From Alcaligenaceae bacterium (GTDB taxonomy: Bacteria > Pseudomonadota > Gammaproteobacteria > Burkholderiales > Burkholderiaceae_B), in the NCBI GenBank assembly GCA_030538235.1, contig JAUNUJ010000010.1, positions 28,819 to 92,818 of the forward strand: a DNA stretch of 64,000 nucleotides. The letters are read 5' to 3'. Below the pieces are notes generated by a model that had not been told where the DNA came from, ran no database searches, and saw nothing but the letters and a program-made list of their open reading frames with translations. The translations under genes were made by a program, and so were the position numbers. Positions 1 to 11,053 of this stretch are shown here, one piece after another. How positions within the stretch are numbered: the stretch's first letter is position 1; each line of letters begins with the position of its first letter.

Positions 1-1
1 C

Positions 2-241
2 CGTGGTTTGAGCATTTCACCTAAAAAAGTGCTGATTAAAATGGCTGCTTTTGAGCATGTTTTTAGCCACTTTAAACTGCATATACAAGCGATTTTGTTT
101 AAACTTAAAACCAATCAATCTTTGCAAGATATCAACCCAAAGCAAAGCTACTATCCGCTCAAAGACTGGCACAAGCTGCCTATCCCAAAACCGGTCAGCA
201 CGCTATTGGATACCTTGACGAGCATCCAAATCGGCGAGTAA
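2..241 (+). CDS. mutY: A/G-specific adenine glycosylase MutY, C-terminal end (5' part outside window)
   Basis: The reading frame is open from base 2 and ends at a TAA, so only the last 79 codons are present. They carry the MutY C-terminal NUDIX-like (MutT-like) domain signature FSHFKL followed by a W..L..P.PV..LL tail, which in this family recognises 8-oxoG opposite the mispaired adenine. The catalytic HhH and iron-sulfur parts lie upstream of the window. A TTG at base 8 is not the start; it is internal. The gene converges on rodA with a 48-bp gap. Identification rests on short motif similarity only. Confidence 0.75.
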   Translation, partial: RGLSISPKKVLIKMAAFEHVFSHFKLHIQAILFKLKTNQSLQDINPKQSYYPLKDWHKLPIPKPVSTLLDTLTSIQIGE

Positions 242-242
242 A

Positions 243-269
243 AGCAAGCTTAAGCAGAATTAGCTTGCT
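243..269. terminator. Inverted repeat between mutY and rodA, possible bidirectional terminator
   Basis: AGCAAGCT (243-250) and AGCTTGCT (262-269) form a perfect 8-bp stem with an 11-nt loop, between two convergent genes. There is no clear T-tract on either side, so intrinsic termination is only plausible. Confidence 0.35.
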
Positions 270-289
270 CTCAAGGACTGCAGCCCTAC

Positions 290-1453
290 TTAACGTTCTA
301 AATACTCTCTCTGGTCAGCCGTACTCGGCACATAATTTGAGATACTCATCAGCATGCCGCAAGCTAGCCCTAAGGTTACCAAGGCTGTTCCACCATAGCT
401 CATAAAGGGCAAAGGCACGCCAACCACCGGTAAGATACCCATCACCATGCCGATATTGACAAAAACATAGACAAAAAAGGTCATGGTAATTGCCCCGGCC
501 AAGATTCGTCCAAATTGAGTCTTGGCTTTTAACGCAATCATAAAACCACGAGCCAAGAAAATTGCGTATAGAGCCAATAAGAAAATACAGCCGTACAAGC
601 CGAATTCCTCAGCATAAACAGCAAAAATAAAGTCTGTCGTGCGCTCCGGAATAAAGTCTAAATGCGTTTGCGTACCCTGCATATAGCCTTTACCGTAAAT
701 ACCCCCGGAACCGATGGCAATCATCCCTTGGATCGTATGGAAACCCTTGCCTAGCGGGTCCTTGCTAGGATCCATCAAAGTGCAGACCCGGCTTTTTTGA
801 TAATCACGCAACACTACCCAATCAAAATCGGGCTGACAAAGCACCTCTTGATAAGTAATAACCAATGTCAAGGCAGTCACGCCAATCACAAAGACCGGCA
901 AAATCAACTTAAATGATAAGCCGGCGAAATAAATCACAAAAAAACCACTAGCCAAAACCAACAACGCCGTACCTAAATCCGGCTGCTTGATAATTAAGGC
1001 GAATGGTACCAGTAACAACACGGTCGCCACGATAAAGTCCATTAGAGACAGGCTATTACGATAGCGGTCAAAGTACCAGGCCAACATCAACGGCATTGCC
1101 AATTTCATCATTTCTGACGGTTGGATAGTAATCAGGCCCAGATCTAACCAGCGCGTCGCCCCCTTTTGGGTGATACCGAAAAACATCACCCCAAGCAACA
1201 AAAGCAAACCGAATAAATAAACTGGTACGGCCAGTTTCATAAGGAGAGGTGGTTTAATCATTGCCATAAACCACATAGCAAAAAATGCAATCGTGAAATT
1301 TCTCAGTTGACCGGCAAAGCGATAGTCGGTACTGCCCACAGCAGAGTGCATCACCAACATGCTCAAACCGAAAAAAACCAATAAAATCAACAACAAAGGC
1401 CAGTCAAAACAACGCAAAGAGCGCAGCATCTGGTTCATGAGTTTCGTCATCAT
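290..1453 (-). CDS. rodA: Rod-shape-determining SEDS glycosyltransferase RodA
   Basis: 387-residue polytopic membrane protein of the SEDS family, which polymerises lipid II glycan chains for lateral wall growth together with PBP2. Visible family motifs are RWLDLG..I.QPSE (about 101-114), QPDLGTALL (157-165), PERTTDFIFAV with the conserved Asp274, and PLPFMSYGGTAL near the C-terminus. About ten hydrophobic segments are present and the length is close to the usual 370-390. It is the last gene of the leftward mreB-mreC-mreD-mrdA-rodA cluster. Its ATG follows the mrdA stop by four bases, so translational coupling is likely. Confidence 0.97.
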   Translation of the reverse strand: MMTKLMNQMLRSLRCFDWPLLLILLVFFGLSMLVMHSAVGSTDYRFAGQLRNFTIAFFAMWFMAMIKPPLLMKLAVPVYLFGLLLLLGVMFFGITQKGATRWLDLGLITIQPSEMMKLAMPLMLAWYFDRYRNSLSLMDFIVATVLLLVPFALIIKQPDLGTALLVLASGFFVIYFAGLSFKLILPVFVIGVTALTLVITYQEVLCQPDFDWVVLRDYQKSRVCTLMDPSKDPLGKGFHTIQGMIAIGSGGIYGKGYMQGTQTHLDFIPERTTDFIFAVYAEEFGLYGCIFLLALYAIFLARGFMIALKAKTQFGRILAGAITMTFFVYVFVNIGMVMGILPVVGVPLPFMSYGGTALVTLGLACGMLMSISNYVPSTADQREYLER

Positions 1454-1457
1454 AAAG

Positions 1458-3581
1458 CTACACCCCCTCTTCTGGCGTTTCAGTGGTGAGCTTAGCCTGA
1501 CTTTGACTTGATTCTGTGTTTGGACGCAGCGGGGATGTCGGGATGCGTCGAGTTTGCTTCGTTGAATTAGGGTGACCTAAAATTTCCGGCAATGCCTGCA
1601 CCTCTTCCTCTTCGTCTAAATTAGTCGGTGCCGCGGGAATTTCAAGATCCGGTGAGACCGTTTCTGAAATATCACCCTCTACATCGAGGAAACTCGGTAC
1701 ATAACTATGTCGATTGCGATTTTGCACATCATCATCGAGCCAATAATCAAATACCTTTCGGGCAATTGGTGCAGCAACCGTAGAGCCCCAACCGCCATTT
1801 TCTACAATGACGGCGACCGCAATACTTGGATTGTCTACCGGCGCATAGCCCATATAGAGCGCGTGGTCATGTAAACGTTTATCGAGGTTACGGGCATTAT
1901 AGGTGGAGCCTCTTAAGCTAAAGACTTGGGCCGTACCGGTTTTACCGGCGGATCGATAACTTGATCTCTGGAACACGCGACGCGCCGTACCATGGGTCGG
2001 CACCTCAGCTAAGGCACCTTTAATGACATTAATATCGGCCTGTCGTAAATCAATCCGGTACTCAGGCGCTGAAACAACCGGTTCTGCACGGCGTAAAGCT
2101 GGGTTTTCCAACCAGTTGACGATATGCGGACGAGTATAGACACCATCGGCCGCCAAAGTCGCTGTGGCCTGTGCCAGCTGCATAATGGTAAAGGAATTAT
2201 AACCCTGTCCGACAGCCACGGAAATGGTCTCGCCGGGAAACCAGGTTTGCTGTTTAGGATCCTTAAAAGCGGATTGTTTCCAGGCTCTGGAGGGTAAAAT
2301 GCCCTTTTTCTCGTGCGGCAAATCAATCCCAGTTTGCTTACCGAAACCGAACTGAATCGCAAAATCATGGATGGCATCAACCCCCATAATCGGTCCAAGA
2401 CCAAAGAAATAGGTATCGGATGAGACCACCAAAGCGCGATGCATATCAATTGAACCATAGACCGCACTACCAGCATTTCTAAAACGCTGTCCACCAAACT
2501 CAAAATAGCCGGGATCATGAATCCGGGTTTTAGCATCACGTGCGTTTAACGTTAATGCCGCCAAAGCAATAAACGGCTTATAGGTTGAACCGATAGGGAA
2601 GGTACCGTAAATCGGTCGATCAATCAAAGGATGGTCCGGAGAATCTGATAAACGACGCCAGTTTTCTACATCAATGCCATCGACGAATAAATTAGGATCA
2701 AATGAGGGTGCAGATACATAGGCCAAAACCTGACCATTTCTCGGGTCAATGGCTACTAATGCGCCGCGTTGGGGATTCTTTTCGTCATTGAAAATCCCCT
2801 CAATCATGCGCTGCAAACCGATATCAATCGACAGTCGTAAATTATCTCCAGGTACCGGATCACTACGCTCCAGCACTCGCACAGGACGACCGGAGGCGGC
2901 TATCTCCACTTGCTCCCAACCGGGTTTACCATGCAAGACTTTTTCATAGCTGAGCTCAAGGCCCTTTTTACCGATCACATCAGTACCGCGATAATCGCCG
3001 ACCAAGCCCTCTTCCTCGATACGCTCTCGATCTCGTTCTGAAATACGACCGATATAACCGATTAAATGCGCACCCGACTCGCCTTGGGGGTACTCTCGCA
3101 CCCAGCGTGCACGAATACTGAGTCCCGGGTATTTGAAGGCACGCACCGCAAAAGCCGCAGCCTCTTCATCAGTTAGGTTACTGCGTAAAATAATTGAGGC
3201 GTACCGTGTATTGGCCCCCATGCGTTGTTTGAAACGACGAATATCCAAAGCCGAGATGGGTATTATCTTTCCAACCTCTTCGATCATGGTATCAATATTT
3301 TTAATCTGACCGGGCACCACTTCTAGAGTGTAGTCTCTATAACTACGTGCCAAAATTTCGCCGTTGCGGTCGTAAATATTGCCCCGCTTTGGGGTGATCG
3401 GCACCAAAGAAATACGGTTTTGATCGGCGCGCTCAGAAAAGCCCTGATAGCGTTCAACTTGCAGAACCCAAAGACGGTAAATCAAAATCGACAGACAAGC
3501 AAGCACAAAAATCGCTGCGACAGCCACTCGCAAACGATTTCTTATTTTCTCTATCTTAATTCGTCGTCTTTGCTCAAACAT
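1458..3581 (-). CDS. mrdA: Penicillin-binding protein 2 (elongasome transpeptidase)
   Basis: 707-residue class B PBP that cross-links peptidoglycan during cell elongation as the partner of RodA. It has one N-terminal membrane anchor (about residues 20-40), a dimerisation domain (about 60-230) and a transpeptidase domain with SxxK at S332-T-Y-K335, the SSD version of the SxN motif at 387-389, and KTGTAQ at 547-552. The last 75 residues after the transpeptidase fold are a Pro/Glu/Thr-rich low-complexity tail, making the protein longer than the E. coli enzyme (633). It lies 14 bp downstream of mreD and 4 bp upstream of rodA. Confidence 0.97.
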   Translation of the reverse strand: MFEQRRRIKIEKIRNRLRVAVAAIFVLACLSILIYRLWVLQVERYQGFSERADQNRISLVPITPKRGNIYDRNGEILARSYRDYTLEVVPGQIKNIDTMIEEVGKIIPISALDIRRFKQRMGANTRYASIILRSNLTDEEAAAFAVRAFKYPGLSIRARWVREYPQGESGAHLIGYIGRISERDRERIEEEGLVGDYRGTDVIGKKGLELSYEKVLHGKPGWEQVEIAASGRPVRVLERSDPVPGDNLRLSIDIGLQRMIEGIFNDEKNPQRGALVAIDPRNGQVLAYVSAPSFDPNLFVDGIDVENWRRLSDSPDHPLIDRPIYGTFPIGSTYKPFIALAALTLNARDAKTRIHDPGYFEFGGQRFRNAGSAVYGSIDMHRALVVSSDTYFFGLGPIMGVDAIHDFAIQFGFGKQTGIDLPHEKKGILPSRAWKQSAFKDPKQQTWFPGETISVAVGQGYNSFTIMQLAQATATLAADGVYTRPHIVNWLENPALRRAEPVVSAPEYRIDLRQADINVIKGALAEVPTHGTARRVFQRSSYRSAGKTGTAQVFSLRGSTYNARNLDKRLHDHALYMGYAPVDNPSIAVAVIVENGGWGSTVAAPIARKVFDYWLDDDVQNRNRHSYVPSFLDVEGDISETVSPDLEIPAAPTNLDEEEEVQALPEILGHPNSTKQTRRIPTSPLRPNTESSQSQAKLTTETPEEGV

Positions 3582-3595
3582 ATATTATTTCAAAT

Positions 3596-4162
3596 TTAAA
3601 CAACTGCGTCTTCATCATCCATCAGTTGCCATGGCAGCTTCAAGACTAAATGCACACACAGCCAAAGAAAAATATTAATAAAACCACCCAACATCCAACC
3701 CCAACCACTCCAGGAGCCGGCCAACCAAACATTTAACATATGTTGCGGAATCGGTACCAATAAGAAAATCGGCAACATATAGACCATTTGACCAATCACA
3801 TCAAAATTCAACATGATTTTACGAATTTTGATCACACAATACATGGTAAAAACATAGGTAATCGCATGACTTCCTAAGATAGTCGTATCGTGCACATCCA
3901 ACAAATAACCAAAGATAAATGCGGCGACTAAACCCACGCCCGGCGCACTATGGGCACCCCAAAAGGCCAACACAACCAACAACAAATCGGGCGAACCGTC
4001 CCAATTTCTCCAAGGCAATAAGGACGCCATTGCAGCAAAAAAAATACTAATCCAAACATAATAAGGATTGGCATTAAAGGTGTGTTGAACAGCGCGCAAT
4101 GGTCGCAGATTTTCTAGCGTCCGTCTAGTCTGCTCACGACCAGAGTCTCTATTTACCATCAC
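3596..4162 (-). CDS. mreD: Rod shape-determining membrane protein MreD
   Basis: 188-residue hydrophobic protein with about five transmembrane segments. The conserved MreD region around the Pro-rich LLPWRNW..SPDLLLVVLAFW segment sits at residues 49-70. MreD is an inner-membrane component of the elongasome that bridges MreC and the PBP2/RodA pair. The N-terminal 30 residues are hydrophilic and Arg-rich, presumably cytoplasmic. The start is two bases after the mreC stop, consistent with tight coupling. The family is poorly conserved in sequence, so position in the cluster supports the call as much as the motif. Confidence 0.93.
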   Translation of the reverse strand: MMVNRDSGREQTRRTLENLRPLRAVQHTFNANPYYVWISIFFAAMASLLPWRNWDGSPDLLLVVLAFWGAHSAPGVGLVAAFIFGYLLDVHDTTILGSHAITYVFTMYCVIKIRKIMLNFDVIGQMVYMLPIFLLVPIPQHMLNVWLAGSWSGWGWMLGGFINIFLWLCVHLVLKLPWQLMDDEDAVV

Positions 4163-4164
4163 TG

Positions 4165-5037
4165 TTAGTCCTCAAAAAGTGCGCTTTCATCAGCCTCATC
4201 AGGTGGTGTATGCAGTAACACCAGGAAATGGCGATGCCGATCCGGATGCGCACTGGGCTGAGCAATCGCTCGTACAAAACCCTGAGCGCTATTCGTTTCA
4301 ATTGACGTAATCTGTCCAATCATCAAGCCCGCCGGGTAATAACCACCAATGCCGCTGCTGACCAATTCATCGCCTACTTTAATATCGACTTCCAATGACA
4401 AATAGCGCACTTCGATTTGACCGGGACGACCACTACCAAACACCAGTACACGAATACCATTGCGTTTTAATAAGGCGGGAACAGAGGTTTTATCATCGGT
4501 GACTAGGGCAGCTTCCGACGTCTGAGCTGTCACCCGGCGAATCTGTCCGACAATACCCCCTTCGGCAATCACCGGCATACCGGGCTCAATACCATCATTA
4601 GAGCCTTTATTTAGAATAATAATTTCATCAAAAGGATGAGCCGGCGTATAAAGCACCTCGACCGCAACAGAAGGCACCTCGACCGATGCCTTAACACCTA
4701 AAAGACGGCGAAGCTGTACATTTTCCGCTTCCATCTGCATGGCGCGCATACTTAAGCGAGCATTTTCGATACTTGCGCTTTCTGTGGTGCGGATTTGCTC
4801 CTCTGTTTGAGTGACAAATTTAGACCAGTCATAAACACTGTTAACCAAGTCTTTAGGCCAAATAGCCGCACGCTGGAAAGGATAAATTAAAGTCGAGGAA
4901 AGGCGTCGAACCGACTCTAGAACTGGCCAATTCGCATCAACAATAATCAAAACAACGCATAACAAGCCAAGGAAAAAGAGCTTCACTTCGCTAGCTATGC
5001 CTTGTCTAAAAAGATGTGGTGACTTTTTAGTCGACAT
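4165..5037 (-). CDS. mreC: Rod shape-determining protein MreC
   Basis: 290-residue bitopic protein. It has one transmembrane segment at about residues 19-34, a periplasmic coiled coil at about 70-110 and two beta-barrel domains ending in a charged tail. Conserved elements include NKGSNDGI..GMPVI...GIVGQ (about 142-168) and D.LVSSGIGGYYPAGL.IG.I (about 223-243). MreC organises the elongasome and activates PBP2. It follows mreB after 111 bp and is almost contiguous with mreD. Confidence 0.97.
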   Translation of the reverse strand: MSTKKSPHLFRQGIASEVKLFFLGLLCVVLIIVDANWPVLESVRRLSSTLIYPFQRAAIWPKDLVNSVYDWSKFVTQTEEQIRTTESASIENARLSMRAMQMEAENVQLRRLLGVKASVEVPSVAVEVLYTPAHPFDEIIILNKGSNDGIEPGMPVIAEGGIVGQIRRVTAQTSEAALVTDDKTSVPALLKRNGIRVLVFGSGRPGQIEVRYLSLEVDIKVGDELVSSGIGGYYPAGLMIGQITSIETNSAQGFVRAIAQPSAHPDRHRHFLVLLHTPPDEADESALFED

Positions 5038-5148
5038 TAAGCAAACCGTACAATTTTGAAGGTGTGCTGAGCTCCGGTATCAGCAGAGGTTAATTAATAC
5101 CCTGATGCGATACCGTTGCCTGAAAACAGAAGGCGGATTAAAAGCTCG

Positions 5149-6479
<1,331 letters not shown>

Positions 6480-6788
6480 ATGTCTTTATCTAATCAAGAT
6501 GTTAAACACATTGCCAAGCTAGCGGCAATTGAGCTGTCAGCTGAGGAATTGACTCAGTATGAGGCCGACCTTAACTCACTATTAACTATCTTCACGAGCT
6601 TAAAGAGCATTGACACCGAGGGAGTCGAGCCTTTAACTCACCCTTTGGCCATGCTCGAAGAGGTGCAGTTACGCCTGCGTGATGATATTGTCACTGAGGC
6701 CGATACCATCGAACAACGTGATGCTCTAATGAGCAACGCACCGGCCAGCACCGAGGGCGTATTTTTAGTACCCAAGGTTATTGAATAA
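6480..6788 (+). CDS. gatC: Asp/Glu-tRNA amidotransferase subunit C
   Basis: 102-residue small subunit of the GatCAB heterotrimer, which converts Glu-tRNA(Gln) and/or Asp-tRNA(Asn) to the amidated forms. The N-terminal V.HIAKLA.IELS..E...Y..DLN..L and the later EGVEPLTHPL...LRLR.D segment are typical GatC features; this subunit wraps between GatA and GatB. It is first of three rightward genes, 15 bp before gatA. Presence of the complex implies at least one non-discriminating aminoacyl-tRNA synthetase in the organism. Confidence 0.96.
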   Translation: MSLSNQDVKHIAKLAAIELSAEELTQYEADLNSLLTIFTSLKSIDTEGVEPLTHPLAMLEEVQLRLRDDIVTEADTIEQRDALMSNAPASTEGVFLVPKVIE

Positions 6789-6803
6789 TTTATTGAGTCA
6801 AGC

Positions 6804-8312
6804 ATGTCATTTCCTACTATTGCCGATTTAAACAAAGCACTTACTAACAAAGAAGTGAGCGCAGTGGAATTAGCTCAAGAGGCCCTTAAGAAAGCTTCAA
6901 ATTTAAAAGAGCTGAACACTTTTATTGAAATTAACGAACAATCCAGTCTCGCTCAAGCGCGTGCTGCAGATGATTTAATTGCCCGAGGTCAAGCCAACTA
7001 TCTCACCGGCATCCCCATAGCTCACAAAGACAACTACGTGACCCATGATTGGAAAACCACCGCCGCCAGCAAAATGCTGGAAAACTATCAAAGCCCTTTT
7101 GAGGCGTCTGTGGTGGAGGATTTACGTCTTGCCGGTACAGTTAATATCGGTAAATTAAATCTAGACGAATTCGCCATGGGTTCCAGCAATGAAACATCCT
7201 ATTTCGGTGCTTGCTTAAACCCTTGGGATAAGTCCAAAATCCCCGGAGGATCTTCCGGTGGTTCTGCCGCTGCTGTCGCCGCAGGCATTGTGCCTTTTGC
7301 CACAGCCACAGACTCCGGCGGTTCAATTCGTCAACCGGCGGCGCTGTGCGGGGTTACCGGCATCAAGGCGACTTACGGTTCCGTATCACGTTGGGGCATC
7401 ATTGCGTATGCTTCTAGCATGGACCAAGCCGGCATCATCGCACGTAAGGCAGATGATATCGTGCCGGCCCTAGATCTTATCTGTCACTTCGATGAGCGCG
7501 ATTCTAACAGCGTCTCCACGTGCTTTGGCGACAAAAACCTAGCCGGCCGAGTCCGGGCACAGTACAACACGCTGCGCACTCAATTTGATACCGCCGGCGA
7601 TAAACCGCTAAGTGGTCTACGTGTTGGTGTCCCGACGGAGTATCAAGGTAATGAGCTAGGGGCCGAGGTTGCTACAGCAGTTCAAGCCGCCATTAAGCAA
7701 TTAGAGGATCTGGGGGCGACGATTGTGGAAATCAGCTTAGCGCATACCGCTGAGTGCATCCCGGCTTACTATATTTTGTCACCGGCTGAGGCCTCATCCA
7801 ATCTCTCTCGCTTTGACGGTATCCGCTTCGGCCACCGCACGGCTCAGGCTGATAATATCGAGCAGCTGATTGCTCGCTCACGAGCCGAAGCCTTTGGTGG
7901 TGAGGTTCGTCGTCGTCTCTTACTGGGCACTTATGCTTTAACCGAGGGCTACTACGATGCGCTCTACGTTAAAGCGCAACGCGTTCGTCGCCTGATTGCT
8001 GACGACTTTAAGCGCGCCTTTAACGAACAATGTGATGTTATCGTCGGTCCGGTCACTCCTAATGTTGCTCGCAATATTGGTGACAATAAAGACCTTAAAG
8101 CCGAGTGGTTGAGTGATATTTTTACGCTGAGCGTGAACCTTGCCGGGCTGCCGGCCATGTCATTACCTTGCGGCTTTAGCAGTGACCCTAAGCCATTACC
8201 GATTGGCTTGCAGTTAATTGGTAATTATTTTAATGAGGGTCAGTTATTAGCGGTCGCCGATCGTTATCAACAAAGCACAGACTGGCATACACGTAAACCG
8301 ACGGAAGTATAA
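6804..8312 (+). CDS. gatA: Asp/Glu-tRNA amidotransferase subunit A (amidase)
   Basis: 502-residue amidase-signature enzyme that releases ammonia from glutamine for the GatB active site. The catalytic Ser-cisSer-Lys triad is visible: Lys75 in GIPIAHKDN, cis-Ser150 in PGGSSGGSAAA and nucleophile Ser174 in DSGGSIRQPAA. Spacing matches characterised GatA enzymes. The ATG at 6804 is chosen for the family-typical N-terminus (S...L...L..KE.S..EL). It is co-transcribed with gatC and gatB; the gatB start is three bases past the stop. Confidence 0.97.
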   Translation: MSFPTIADLNKALTNKEVSAVELAQEALKKASNLKELNTFIEINEQSSLAQARAADDLIARGQANYLTGIPIAHKDNYVTHDWKTTAASKMLENYQSPFEASVVEDLRLAGTVNIGKLNLDEFAMGSSNETSYFGACLNPWDKSKIPGGSSGGSAAAVAAGIVPFATATDSGGSIRQPAALCGVTGIKATYGSVSRWGIIAYASSMDQAGIIARKADDIVPALDLICHFDERDSNSVSTCFGDKNLAGRVRAQYNTLRTQFDTAGDKPLSGLRVGVPTEYQGNELGAEVATAVQAAIKQLEDLGATIVEISLAHTAECIPAYYILSPAEASSNLSRFDGIRFGHRTAQADNIEQLIARSRAEAFGGEVRRRLLLGTYALTEGYYDALYVKAQRVRRLIADDFKRAFNEQCDVIVGPVTPNVARNIGDNKDLKAEWLSDIFTLSVNLAGLPAMSLPCGFSSDPKPLPIGLQLIGNYFNEGQLLAVADRYQQSTDWHTRKPTEV

Positions 8313-8315
8313 AAA

Positions 8316-9770
8316 ATGAAATGGGAAATTGTTATCGGTCTGGAAACGCATGTACAGCTCTCGACCGCTTCGAAAATTTTTTCCGGTAGCAGCACCGCTG
8401 TCGGCGCTGAACCAAACACTCAAGCTTGTGCCAATGATATGGCTTTACCCGGCACCTTACCGGTTATGAACCGCTCTGCGGTGCATAAAGCCATACAGTT
8501 CGGTCTGGCGATTAATGCCGATGTGGCTGAGTTCTCTCAGTTTGAACGTAAACATTATTTTTATCCTGATTTACCGAAAAACTATCAAACCTCACAACTT
8601 GCCCACCCGATTGTGAGTGGTGGTCAAGTCAGTTTTATGGTGGGTGATGAGTTAAAAACACTAAATTTGACTCGCGCTCACTTAGAAGAAGACGCCGGTA
8701 AATCCCTCCACGAAAACTACCATTTAGCAGATGGCACAGCCGCCACCGGTATTGACTTAAACCGTACCGGCACGCCTTTGTTAGAAGTGGTTACCGAGCC
8801 TGATTTACGTTCAGCTGCCGAAGCCGTGGCTTATGCCCGCGCACTACACAGCTTAGTGGTATGGCTAGGTGTGTGTGACGGCAATATGCAAGAGGGTAAT
8901 TTCCGTTGTGATGCTAACGTCTCTGTACGCCCTATGGGTCAAAAGGAACTGGGCACTCGTACCGAAATTAAAAACGTTAACTCATTCCGCTTCCTTGAGC
9001 GTGCCATTGCTTATGAAGCAGAGCGTCAAATCGAGGTGCTCGAAGATGGCGGCAAAATCGTTCAAGAAACTCGTCTCTATGATGATGTTAATGATGAAAC
9101 TCGAAGCATGCGCACCAAGGAAGATGCCCAAGACTATCGCTACTTCCCTTGTCCTGATTTACCACCCTTGATTGTCAGCAAAGCGTGGATTGAAGAAGTA
9201 CGTCAATCCATGCCTGAATTACCGGCGGCTTGTCGCGAACGTTATGAATCTGAATTAGGTTTATCCGCTTATGATGCGGCACAAATGACGGTTAACCGCG
9301 AAACGGCTGATTATTTTGAAAGCGTGCTAGCTGAAAGCTCTCCGCAACAAGCGAAAACGGTGGCCAACTGGATTATGGGTGATGTTAACGCAACGCTCAA
9401 TAGCTCCGGTCTTGATATGTGCGAGATCCCGGTTACACCGACAGGTCTGGCTAAACTTGTGACTCGCATTTCTGACGGCACCATCTCTCACAAAGCTGCG
9501 CGCGATGTCTTCCAAGCCCTTTGGGCCGGTGAAAACAATGCCGATGTGGATCAGATTATTGAAGCCAAGGGTCTTAAGCAAATTAGCGATAGCGGTGCCA
9601 TTGAAGCCATCGTCGAGGCGGTGATGGAAGCAAATGCCGATATCGTTGAAGAGTACCGCTCAGGTAAAGACAAAGCCTTCAACTCACTGGTCGGCCGCGT
9701 CATGCGCGAAGCCAAGGGCAAGGCCAATCCTGCTCAAGTTAATGAGATTTTAAAACAGAAGCTCGGTTGA
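8316..9770 (+). CDS. gatB: Asp/Glu-tRNA amidotransferase subunit B
   Basis: 484-residue kinase/transamidase subunit. It phosphorylates the misacylated carboxylate and receives ammonia from GatA. The N-terminal [12 protein letters not shown] signature, the LPGTLPV.N and [19 protein letters not shown] segments, and the C-terminal YqeY/tail tRNA-binding region ending in GKANP..VN..LK..L are all present. Length is typical (475-485). It ends the gatCAB operon and is followed by a candidate hairpin at 9795. Confidence 0.97.
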   Translation: MKWEIVIGLETHVQLSTASKIFSGSSTAVGAEPNTQACANDMALPGTLPVMNRSAVHKAIQFGLAINADVAEFSQFERKHYFYPDLPKNYQTSQLAHPIVSGGQVSFMVGDELKTLNLTRAHLEEDAGKSLHENYHLADGTAATGIDLNRTGTPLLEVVTEPDLRSAAEAVAYARALHSLVVWLGVCDGNMQEGNFRCDANVSVRPMGQKELGTRTEIKNVNSFRFLERAIAYEAERQIEVLEDGGKIVQETRLYDDVNDETRSMRTKEDAQDYRYFPCPDLPPLIVSKAWIEEVRQSMPELPAACRERYESELGLSAYDAAQMTVNRETADYFESVLAESSPQQAKTVANWIMGDVNATLNSSGLDMCEIPVTPTGLAKLVTRISDGTISHKAARDVFQALWAGENNADVDQIIEAKGLKQISDSGAIEAIVEAVMEANADIVEEYRSGKDKAFNSLVGRVMREAKGKANPAQVNEILKQKLG

Positions 9771-10255
9771 TCGCTTTAATATTGAATTGACTACCTTCCC
9801 CATGGGACTCTAGCGGCTCGTGGGGAAGACTAAACCAAGCCTAGCCTCGCCCCATCAGAGCATTCAAATCACTTCGACCTTCAGCTTAGCGAGACTAAGG
9901 CTGATGTCTTTACTCCTCCGATAAACTGTTCAACCTCACGCCGTGGAGCAATAACAGGTCCTTTAATCAGCTCGTCATCTCATCCAACTAAACTAGGCTG
10001 ATATGCAATAGAGCGAGATATTGACTGATTTACTACAAAATAAATTTGCCCTACGCGACCTAACAAGCTTTGTTGAGCCTTATAAACTAGTGGAAATTTT
10101 GCTGTAAGCCTTTCTTTATTAACATAAAGGCAAAGATAAAAATTGAGGGACAGCGCAGCCAAAATGATTAACCCAGCTTTACATAACTATTGGGACATTG
10201 ACGCTGCTCGCCACTAGAGTTAATAAGAAAAACAACAGTGACTTAAAAAATCAAA
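9771..10255. other. 485-bp intergenic region between convergent gatB and pyrE
   Basis: I see no convincing gene. A hairpin (9795-9828) lies just after gatB. A second imperfect stem (CAGCTTAG/CTAAGGCTG, around 9881-9903) is weak. The one 60-codon minus-strand frame (9980-10162) has no recognisable domain, and no tRNA cloverleaf was seen. Confidence 0.4.
9795..9828. terminator. Hairpin downstream of gatB
   Basis: CTTCCCCA (9795-9802) pairs perfectly with TGGGGAAG (9821-9828) across an 18-nt loop, 24 bp after the gatB stop. It lacks a T-tract, so it may be an RNA-stabilising or Rho-assisted 3' end rather than an intrinsic terminator. Confidence 0.4.
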
Positions 10256-10945
10256 CTAAGCCCCATACTTCTCACGGTAAGCAGCAACTGAGTTCTTATG
10301 CTGAGAGAATTGCTCATCCTCTTCTAACAAGCTCATGATATCAGTTAAAGATGCGATTGAAATCACCGGTAAACCGTATTTTTGCTCCACTTCCTGTACC
10401 GCAGAGCGCTCGGTAATATCCGAGTGATTGCCCCCTCTTTCCATACGATCGAGCGCAATTAAAACGGCCGCAGGCGTTGCCCCCTGAGACTCAATAATTT
10501 CTACTGAGTGACGCACAGAGGTACCAGCAGTTATCACATCATCAATAATCACGACCTTACCGGATAAAGGCGCACCCACTAACAGACCTCCTTCACCGTG
10601 GTCCTTGGCCTCTTTACGGTCAAAGGCATAAGGTACATCACGCCCCTCTAGGCCTGGATGATTGGCCAAAGCAATAGAGGTTGCAGCAGCCAAACTAATG
10701 CCTTTGTAGGCCGGACCAAAAAGCATATCAAACTCGATCCCGGAACTTACTAGAGTATCGGCGTAAAACTTAGCTAACTCACCCAAAGATTTACCGCTAT
10801 TAAATAAACCGGCATTAAAGAAATAAGGGCTTAGACGACCCGATTTAGTTTCAAACTGACCAAATCGCAAAACGCCCAAATCAAGGGCAAAACGTACAAA
10901 CTCACGACGTTGCTGAGCTTGCTGTTGCTGAGTAGTGTTATTCAT
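10256..10945 (-). CDS. pyrE: Orotate phosphoribosyltransferase
   Basis: 229-residue type I phosphoribosyltransferase of pyrimidine biosynthesis, joining orotate and PRPP to give OMP. The PRPP-binding motif [13 protein letters not shown] spans residues 131-143. The [10 protein letters not shown] loop (72-83) and the flexible Lys-rich loop around [14 protein letters not shown] (107-120) are intact. The first twelve residues are Asn/Thr/Gln-rich (TTQQQQAQQ), an extension not needed for the fold. It is a single leftward gene; a near-perfect -10 box lies 35 bp upstream. Confidence 0.97.
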   Translation of the reverse strand: MNNTTQQQQAQQRREFVRFALDLGVLRFGQFETKSGRLSPYFFNAGLFNSGKSLGELAKFYADTLVSSGIEFDMLFGPAYKGISLAAATSIALANHPGLEGRDVPYAFDRKEAKDHGEGGLLVGAPLSGKVVIIDDVITAGTSVRHSVEIIESQGATPAAVLIALDRMERGGNHSDITERSAVQEVEQKYGLPVISIASLTDIMSLLEEDEQFSQHKNSVAAYREKYGA

Positions 10946-10979
10946 AAAAATGAGCCACAGGCTTTAATTTAAAAACGCT

Positions 10980-10985
10980 ATTATA
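10980..10985 (-). promoter_or_regulatory. Candidate -10 element upstream of pyrE
   Basis: Read on the minus strand this is TATAAT, giving a transcript start near 10973 and a leader of about 28 nt before the pyrE ATG. The sequence 17 bp upstream (AGATTC) is a poor -35, so the assignment rests on the -10 and position. Confidence 0.4.
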
Positions 10986-11053
10986 CAATTCTTTACAATT
11001 TAGAATCTTGCTATTTTATCCTTTGCCATAAAAGCATATACGATTAAAAAGCC

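Noticed and set aside
2009-2539. 176-codon frame inside mrdA
   Set aside because: Same-strand, different-frame shadow of the PBP2 gene, whose motifs fully account for the region.
9980-10162. 60-codon minus-strand frame between gatB and pyrE
   Set aside because: Short, no motif, no convincing ribosome site; probably chance.
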